Positions 56,940-64,000 of a stretch of DNA of 64,000 bases are shown here, one piece after another. The stretch comes from Lotus japonicus (Eukaryota; Streptophyta; Magnoliopsida; Fabales; Fabaceae). The stretch is taken from contig NC_080042.1 of assembly GCF_012489685.1 (NCBI RefSeq), forward strand, positions 82,824,397 through 82,888,396, written 5' to 3'. The first letter of the stretch is position 1; every line of letters starts with the position of its first letter. A program made the position numbers and the translations under genes. A model generated the notes under the pieces. The model had not been told where the DNA came from. It did no database searches and saw only the letters and a list, made by a program, of their open reading frames with translations.

Positions 56940-57260
56940 ATGATGAGTGGTCTCCCAAAATAAAAACTGACTTCGTTGTTCATGAACCTTCTTTGTCAAT
57001 TTATCTGCCACCTTTGAAACTTTGAGATGCATGAATCAACGAACCTCTCAATCCAGGTGAAAGAAGTTGAAGGATTGCAACCATCTTTGGACTAAAAATC
57101 GGAATCGCACCTACATCGCCATTACGGAGGCCAACAACCTTCGAACAATCAGACTCGCATTGAACCTTCTTAAACATTTATGCCAACAAAGTGATAGACT
57201 ATGTTTTATGGCCATAATATCCGCAAGGGAACATCTCCATCACCCACTGAAAAAACAAAC
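56940..57260 (-). pseudogene. Possible LINE RNase H fragment
   Basis: The minus-strand translation near 57180-57000 includes ESDCSKVVGLRNGDVG, resembling the acidic strand of plant LINE RNase H domains, and stops follow. It is short and could be an independent insertion. Confidence 0.35.
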
Positions 57261-58577
57261 CTAAAGAGTCAGGATCCATGAGTGTGTCCTTCGCAACTCC
57301 ACTACTAGAGAGTCACCCACTGTGTCATTTGTATCCAAATTAACCCATTGAGCTGATAGGGGATCAGACTAGATATAAATGATATTAGTTCGCTCTAAAA
57401 GTATCAAGAATAACGCACAGCCAGAAGATTCAAGTCCGAAGATCAACATGTTATTCCTTTGGATGAAATTAAAAAGTACTTATTGAAATTTAGTTAGTAC
57501 AACTTTTAGTAAATAACCTTAAATAAATGTGTGTCCAAATATGCTCAATCTACATGAGAATGGAACTTATTAAAAGAAATGGCATATCCTAAAACTATAT
57601 AGTCGCAAAGGAAAATCCGCTCTTCCAATATTGACTCGAGTCAAGGGATATATAGTGGGTTTCTATTTTCTATAGACTTATAATAAATGAATAGTTGCGT
57701 TTACTCCACTGTTATTATTCCGATTAAAGTCTAAATTTGAAAGTGACTTCACGGGTAGAATGTGACAATAATGATATGATAAGCATTTTGTATACTTAAT
57801 TTATTGTTAATTACATATATAAGATTTGAATTTTATATAAAATGAATTTCTTTTACATTGGAAAAGATAAATTATATACCCTTTAAGAATTGACTTCTGG
57901 ATATTTCCATCATTAACTCATATGTTCTCAGCTCTTACCTTAAACTATTATTCGGCGACTAAGAAGTAGTTTCTTAATTTAATATGTATATATTTTTTTG
58001 TAAGTGATATATTTCTACGCAATCTCATTTGAGTTAAGAAAATCTATATCATTATGAAGCTAGTTGTCGAGAGAAATTTCATGTTTTTCAATCATGTGTT
58101 ACCCATTGGCACGGGCACAAAGCAATTTTATCGACTAATATGTTGACTTTCATTATCAGCATCAGTGAAATTCCAATAACTATAACAAGAGGGCCATTTT
58201 TTCACAAGTTCTCTAATTGACCTTTGAAAAATGGGGTAAATCATCATAATTTTAGATGGATCTATAAGATAAGTGTGCTAAAAATTTTTCTATCTTAAAT
58301 ATCATTTGATCTACTTAGGGCTAAAGTGATGATTCAATCTAAATTTTCCATTGGTCATTTAGATCCAAACTCTTTTTCCACATATGAAATTTCTTTTTCC
58401 CACTTATTACCGGATTAATTGAATTGGTTAGCTAGTTTGAGACTTCCACTTTCTTTAATGGAACCTCTAATTAACTCCATGAAGTTATTCTTTGATCGAG
58501 TTGGAATTACACAATATTTTATTTGAATATTTATAAATAAATAATACTATTATTCTATACTCTGGAGTCTGGAGTTA
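57261..58577. other. Intergenic DNA, no feature recognised
   Basis: AT-rich DNA with no long open frame and no clear repeat before the foldback MITE. Confidence 0.5.
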
Positions 58578-58586
58578 TATAATATA

Positions 58587-58803
58587 GGGTTAATCCTCTA
58601 ATTGGTCCCTGTGGTTGTGTGGCCGTTTGAAATTAGTCCCTCCCGTAAAATCTAAGTCCTCGTGTTTGAAAAAGTGTGTGTAGCAGGTCCTCGCCGGAGG
58701 GACTAATTTCCACACACTTTCCAAACACGAGGACTTAGATTTTACGGGAGGGACTAATTTCAGACGGCCAGACAAACACAGGGACTAATTAGAGGATTAA
58801 CCC
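58587..58803. mobile_element. Foldback MITE (217 bp), Mutator-like, with 9-bp target duplication
   Basis: Nearly the whole element is one imperfect palindrome: GGGTTAATCCTCTAATTGG...TAGTCCCTCCCG on the left is inverted on the right. TATAATATA flanks both ends (58578-58586 and 58804-58812). A 9-bp duplication points to the Mutator superfamily. Transcripts would form a long hairpin. Confidence 0.85.
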
Positions 58804-58909
58804 TATAATATAAGGTAATTTAGACGATTCCTTACCAAGCGTGGATTCTTACTGATTTATATTGGTGTTGCTGCGGCGAGCTCATAGTCTTTTGTGTCCT
58901 CCATATTTG

Positions 58910-59471
58910 CGAGCCTCAGCGAGGGAGAGCTTGCATCTTCCATCTTCCTAGAGTCCTCCATCAAAGGGGATCGTTAAGATCAATTTTGATGCCTCAATGA
59001 CTGATATGCATATTGCGGGCTTTGGTTTCATAGCAAGGGATCATGAAGGTGAGGTTTTAGTTGCATCCACGGCTTCCTCATTTAATGTCCTTTCACCAGT
59101 GTTAGCGAATGCTTTGTGTTTGAGATGAATTATATTGTGTCCTTGGCTACATATTTAGGTTTTAGGTGGTTGTGTTTTGAGATGAATTGTTAGCAAATTT
59201 TTAACCCTGGGTGCAAACTACAATTGGTAGATCTCATTTTTTCTCAGTTATTCGCGATTGTTGCGAACTCGCTCTTAGTTTTAATGTTATGAATGTCTCA
59301 TTTGTCCGCAGATCGAGGTGGCAACGGTACCCCAATTCCCTAGTTAGGAATATGCTTTTATTTATTTGTAATTCAGTTTAGATTGAGGAGATTCCTCCCG
59401 GTAATTTTATCTTTGATTAACCATGATTTACTGACTTCCATCTGTTTCTTCAGTCTGAGAAAAAAAAAAAA
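58910..59471 (+). pseudogene. 5'-truncated LINE fragment with RNase H domain
   Basis: The plus strand encodes IVKINFDASMTDMHIAGFGF, then IARDHEGEVLVAST, and later FVRRSRWQ and RNMLLFICNSV. This is the C-terminal RNase H of LINE ORF2, with several stops. It ends in an A-run at about 59458-59471. Its INFDAS...ARDHEG order parallels the 33.4-39.1 kb LINE, but it is clearly diverged. Confidence 0.65.
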
Positions 59472-59479
59472 CAGGTATC

Positions 59480-60016
59480 CCACTCAATCTAGCTTCTTGT
59501 TGGTCTCACCTTTAATAGATTTTGTGTATGATGTTCTGAGATGCATCGGATTAGCCAATTTGACCAGCATTATCGGTGATTATAACATTAATCATGTGCT
59601 CATCCTATCATATTAATTGCCGCTAACTTAGCCACACCAAACACATGCATACTAGCAACCATCTTTTTTTTGGTGACTTGTTATAAATTCGTCATTCGAC
59701 TGTGACGTAAATGTTTACGAACTATATATATCCTATATAATATATAGTTCACATCCTATATATAGTTCACCAGAAAATGACAACCGCATATTAATTGTAC
59801 ACTAACATAACACCATGATGATTTGTAATTCCAGACAGAACAATTGCAGCACTGCAAGTACCTTAATTACATGGTATTCTAGACCGCATGATCATGATTC
59901 ATTCACAATCACTTTTCACGCACTTTTCCAATTTCTTTCAATTTTTTTTCTCTTTTTCAAAATTACTTTCACACCTCTCTTTATTTTCTCTCATCAAAAT
60001 ACTGGTGTGAAAAAAA
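59480..60016. other. Intergenic DNA, no feature recognised
   Basis: AT-rich DNA with small TATA-rich direct repeats (TATATAGTTCAC) near 59725-59770. No gene is seen. Confidence 0.4.
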
Positions 60017-60114
60017 ATCCTTAAACATGTATATGTTCATATCGTTGTCTCGCAAATTTTAATGAATCCTTAAACATGTATATATTCATGTCGTTGTCTC
60101 GCAAATTTTAATGA
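60017..60114. repeat. Tandem duplication, 49-bp period, two copies
   Basis: ATCCTTAAACATGTATAT and CGTTGTCTCGCAAATTTTAA occur twice in succession (60017-60065 and 60066-60114) with only a few differences. Confidence 0.85.
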
Positions 60115-60299
60115 GTCGTTCAAATTAATTAAGGTAATTATTACTTTCATGCTATCAAATACTCTACTAAACATTTAATCAAAACAAAATTAATGCATAT
60201 AGTTTTGGTATAAGATTGTAGTGTTAAGGAGAGGCAATTCCAAGCTCATCAGTGGCGAGTAACACCCCAGACACATGAGGGCCATGCGAGGATTCTCTT

Positions 60300-60860
60300 G
60301 GGGGGCGGGGGGCAACCCCTTCATACCAAGCCAAAGCTTGGTGATTATTTTCTCGTGTAACGAGTGATATATACTTTTATTTTGAGAGCAACTTGACCTT
60401 TGTTGGCAAGCGACGTACTATTCTATAGGGGTGGGGAGGCAACCCCTTCATACCAAGCCAAAGCTTTCTTTGGTTGGTGATTATTTTCTCATGTAGCGAG
60501 TGATATATACTTTTATTTTGAGAGCAACTTGACCTTTGTTGGGCAAGTGACGTACTATTCTATAGCGTATATGTACATTTGGACCGCATTTTTGTAAAGC
60601 TCAAATCTTAAGAGTAATCGTGTTTAGGGTTTTACCTATTCTACAGGGGGGAGGCAACCCCTTCATACCAAGCCAAAGCTTTCTTTGGTTGGTGATTATT
60701 TTCTCGTGTAGCGAGTGATATATACTTTTATTTTGAGAGCAATTTGACCTTTGTTGGGCAAGCGACGTACTATTCTATAGCGTATATGTACATTTGGACC
60801 GCATTTTTGTAAAGCTCAAATTTTAAGAGTAATCGTGTTTAGGGTTTTACTTTTTCTACA
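60300..60860. repeat. Three-copy tandem repeat, unit about 130-216 bp
   Basis: Each unit starts with a G-rich run, then GGCAACCCCTTCATACCAAG and CCAAAGCTT, and proceeds through TGATATATACTTTTATTTTG to GACGTACTATTCTATA. Copy 1 (about 60300-60427) lacks the second half. Copies 2 (about 60428-60645) and 3 (about 60646-60860) share an additional segment ending GTGTTTAGGGTTTTAC. Copies 2 and 3 are nearly identical, so the expansion is recent. No ORF spans the units. Confidence 0.85.
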
Positions 60861-62488
60861 TAAAAGGAAAAAGATCAGTATAATAAAGCATGTTCGCTTG
60901 ATATACTAAAACGAAGGCTGCAGCTAGACCTAAAACCCTAAATATATAAGTGTTTAAGCTTGGTCACCTTCTTCATTTACTTGACATGTGTATGAGTAGA
61001 GATGAATGCATAACATTAACACCCGTTCATCTTCCTTTAATTGTTTTGTTTTAGTTTCTTTTTTCTAAAAAATCATCTTACATCTGTTTGGAAAACTAAT
61101 CAATCATGTTTAATTTTCATATATCTTGATCCTCATCGTGCTATGTAGCAATACTCAATGAAAATAGTAGTATGTGGCCAACACCCAGAAGCTCTACCAA
61201 ATTTCCAATAATAGACAATAACTTTTACCAAAGTCCTGTTAATATAACGCGTTTAGTTCCATCATTCACCATCAATTTGATGATTTCTCGTTTGAATTGA
61301 ACATAAATAACATTGAATTAATACAACCTCCATATGTCTCCACCAAGCAACCAGGTGATCTAACTAATCGTTAAAATGTCCACATCTTAATTAAGTCTTT
61401 GCTTTGTCTTGTCAGTTAGCTAGCTAGCATCCTTAAGCCTCATCCTGTTCAGCTAGACAACCTCTTTTTTTTTTCTTTCTTACAAAGTATATAATCACAC
61501 CAACTTCTGCAAATAAGAATTAGAAAATTCAACATGCATGCGGCATACATTTGGGGCATTGATTCACATTCATCATTGTCGAGTCACTCACTTTTGTAAC
61601 AGTTTTACACGGTCACAAAATGTAAAATTTAAAAAATAAACATAAAAATGCGACTTGTGGTGGTCTATATGTCAAAAAGAAAACTCCAGCAAATACAAAT
61701 TATGATAGCAGCACACAAAATACTATGGGCAGAGCCCTTTCACACAATCATGACTTATAAGAGGTTAGTAATGAATAGTAATCAACGTGGTGCACGCATA
61801 GGTTACGTGTATTGACTTTTGATACGGTCAATAAATTAGAGCATATATATTTAGTATGAAAATTGAAAAACTAGTAATGGCGAAAACAACAAACTAGCCC
61901 TTCGTAGATTATGCCAAAGAAGCAATGAAGAGTAGAATATAACAATAACAAGTCGGTGTTGCGTCGTTATGGATGTGATTATGGGATTATTTCTATTTCT
62001 ATGAATTAAAGCTTTGGAATTTTGATGGATTAAGCATTTTTTTCCCTTTACAACCGATCTTATCTTGTGGAGTGCAAGCAAGCTTTGAGAATTATGTATA
62101 TTCATTTAATAGCCCTTTAATTCGTAGGTAGATAGGTAAGGTAGCCTTATTAATTAATTATGTGAGAATGAATCAGGGAAAATACATGAACCACTAAAAA
62201 TGTCATAACACTCATTTTTGTGACAATTTTTAATAGTTACGAAGAGGAAAATTTGAAAAAAAAAAATACCAGAAAACATGTTTTGTTGCACCCGGCTAGG
62301 TATTGATGGTGTTTTACGATGATTCATTATTTATATTGGGTTAAAATATCCCTTATACTTCATTCAATATTATATCTTCATATTGCTTATAAAAAAACGA
62401 TGGTTCAATAACTATATCCGCATGAAATGTGAGAAATTAAAGATCATAACCTGAACTTTAAGTGTACGTACTAGGTAAAGACTTTATA
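60861..62488. other. Intergenic DNA, no feature recognised
   Basis: AT-rich DNA. Open frames are short and unlike known proteins, and no RNA gene was seen. Confidence 0.5.
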
Positions 62489-62496
62489 CTTGTAAT

Positions 62497-62807
62497 CAGT
62501 GGCGGATGTAGCTTAGAGTGAGGGGGTTCAATTGAACCCCCTGGAAAAAAAAATTGCACATAACCCCCCTAGCTATAATAATTATTTACCCTATATAATA
62601 TTTTTTTGAACCCCCTGAAAATTTTAAATTATACTAGTAAACCAAGTTTTGCACCTATTTGCATAAAAAATTCACCTATTTGCACAACTATGACTTGTAT
62701 AATTTCTGATGTATAAAACATGTTAAAGTTTTTTTAATTATATTTTTACCGATGTGTTCATTTAAAAAATTTGAACCCCCTGACCCCGGGTCCTAGATCC
62801 GCCACTG
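62497..62807. mobile_element. hAT-type MITE (311 bp) with 8-bp target duplication
   Basis: The ends are CAGTGGCGGATGTAG and the inverted GATCCGCCACTG, flanked by CTTGTAAT on both sides (62489-62496 and 62808-62815). Subterminal TTGAACCCCCTG motifs recur in both orientations. The CAGTGGCGGA terminus is typical of a widespread plant hAT MITE group. Confidence 0.88.
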
Positions 62808-63039
62808 CTTGTAATTAATCGTCAGAGGTTTGATTTTAAAGTTTCTTATAAAATTAAGGATGTCATTTGACGTTAACAAGTGAACGATAGCCTCCTTATT
62901 TTTTTGCACGAATTACAAAAATTGTTTTTGTTTTGTCAACATGCAAAAATAATAATTGGTCCAGACTGCGATTTGTTTTTTGTTGACGATCAACATGCAA
63001 AATGTTTTTGGTCAATATGCAAATTTAATAGTCAATTTC

Positions 63040-63645
63040 ATTGAGTAATCAGCTGATCTTCATCACCAGATCCTGCCTTTGTCCCAACCTCCAACCTCCA
63101 CCGCCGCCTTCCTCTGTCCTGCTGCCGATCCCCTTGCGACCTTGGCCGGATTGCACCGCCGTTGTCACCTCCATCCTTTTCTGCCCTGCCGCTTCCACTG
63201 TCCCTGCAGCTCTTATTGCTGTTATGTTTGGGATCTGCAAAAGTTTGCTCTTCTCCCCTGTTTTCAGATAGCTAGTTTGGCCCCTATGGATGCTGTTGAA
63301 GTCTCTCATGTTAGGCTTCTCGGATAACAGCACTTTTGCAACCCCGACAGAGTCGATGGTGTTGTTTCTCAGGGAGCACTGGTTAAAAACGGATTTATTT
63401 TCTCTGCTCAGAAGCCTTTTAGCTTTATGTTAATTTAGGGTGATTAGGAGCTTTTGTATGACCTTAAGGGTTTTTACTTCATGACTTATGCTGATTGATT
63501 CAACAGAGCGTGCATGTTTGATCTTCATGGTCTTATGTTTTTGTACATTGCTAATAGCACTCCCTGAGATATAATCTCACATGTTGTAAGTGCCGTTTGG
63601 CAATCCTTCGGGTTTTAATTCCAAACATTATTGACAAAAAAAAAG
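63040..63645 (+). repeat. Probable non-LTR retrotransposon fragment ending in an A-run
   Basis: A Pro/Ser/Cys-coding C-rich segment is followed by stop-filled T-rich DNA. The stretch ends TTCCAAACATTATTGAC plus an A-run near 63636-63645, the usual look of a plant LINE or SINE 3' end. No protein domain is visible, so the class is uncertain. Confidence 0.35.
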
Positions 63646-63809
63646 TACATGGGTTGAACATCGTGATAGTGTTCCTCTACCAAAAAAAAATCATTGTGAA
63701 AGTGTTGGGCTTGTCAGAAAAGAAACCCAATAACATCAAAAATCCTAAAAATTTAAAAAGTGAACTTTGTTTCACTAATATAGCCACACATTTGTGATCC
63801 AAATACAGG

Positions 63810-64000
63810 TTGATACGACTGGAACAAATAACCAAACTTTTGATCAATGGTTTTTTTCCATGGTTACGCGCTTGACCCAACTTGGAGAGCCCCTCACCAA
63901 TGGCCTCTGCTCCTTAGCCCACACAATCTGGAAAGTCTGGAAAGAGCGCAATGAGTGTATTTTCAACAGACTCTCCCCTGACCCTATTGCCACCCTCACA
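63810..64000 (+). pseudogene. Partial LINE ORF2 (linker between zf-RVT and RNase H), cut by the window edge
   Basis: One open frame to the end of the window reads TFDQWFFSMVTRLTQ, then LAHTIWKVWKERNECIFN. The TIWKxWKERNxxIF pattern is the conserved stretch before RNase H in plant LINE ORF2. Neither end is visible here, so whether the copy is intact cannot be told. Confidence 0.6.

Overview
This is plant nuclear DNA: AT-rich, with intron-containing genes, two tRNA genes and many nested retrotransposons and MITEs. The host genes read like legume orthologues, and the Copia solo LTR (rich in short cagaag/ctga motifs) reminds me of Lotus-type repeats. I infer a legume, possibly Lotus japonicus, at moderate to low confidence.

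Host genes: (1) 616-7122 (+), a 12-coding-exon gene for an 804-residue protein with a long acidic repetitive N-terminus, an ARID/BRIGHT DNA-binding domain and a C-terminal Hsp20-like (alpha-crystallin) domain. (2) 11733-12167 (+), an intronless gene for a basic 144-residue protein of unknown function. (3) 40928-46788 (+), a two-exon NADPH-thioredoxin reductase gene whose 4.75-kb intron holds a decayed Ty3/gypsy fragment. (4) 48970-49042 and 49121-49193 (+), two identical tRNA-Lys(UUU) genes. (5) 50732-54340 (-), a four-exon HMG-CoA reductase gene of 572 residues.

Mobile DNA: 14801-32595 (-) is a 17.8-kb Tat-like Ty3/gypsy retrotransposon. Its two 642-bp LTRs differ at only four positions, and it is flanked by the 5-bp duplication CCGAC. 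It has gag-protease, RT and RNase H-integrase reading frames. Between integrase and the 3' LTR it also carries a spliced five-exon gene on the opposite strand, encoding an 1155-residue plant-mobile-domain/coiled-coil protein. A Tekay-like chromovirus (4-kb LTR, tRNA-iMet primer site and gag) is nested between its RT and RNase H; a deletion removed the rest of that element and the RT-RNase H connection. 33431-39058 (+) is an almost full-length L1-type LINE with three ORF2 lesions and a 12-bp target duplication. 12908-14114 is a Copia solo LTR. Smaller items are a TRIM-like element in an ARID-gene intron, hAT, Mutator-like and Stowaway MITEs with visible target duplications, and several LINE fragments (39.97-40.48, 54.78-56.65, 56.94-57.26, 58.91-59.47 and 63.8-64.0 kb).

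The host genes are unrelated housekeeping or regulatory loci: chromatin, redox, isoprenoid synthesis and translation. The part that most deserves a second look is the antisense spliced gene carried inside the young retrotransposon.
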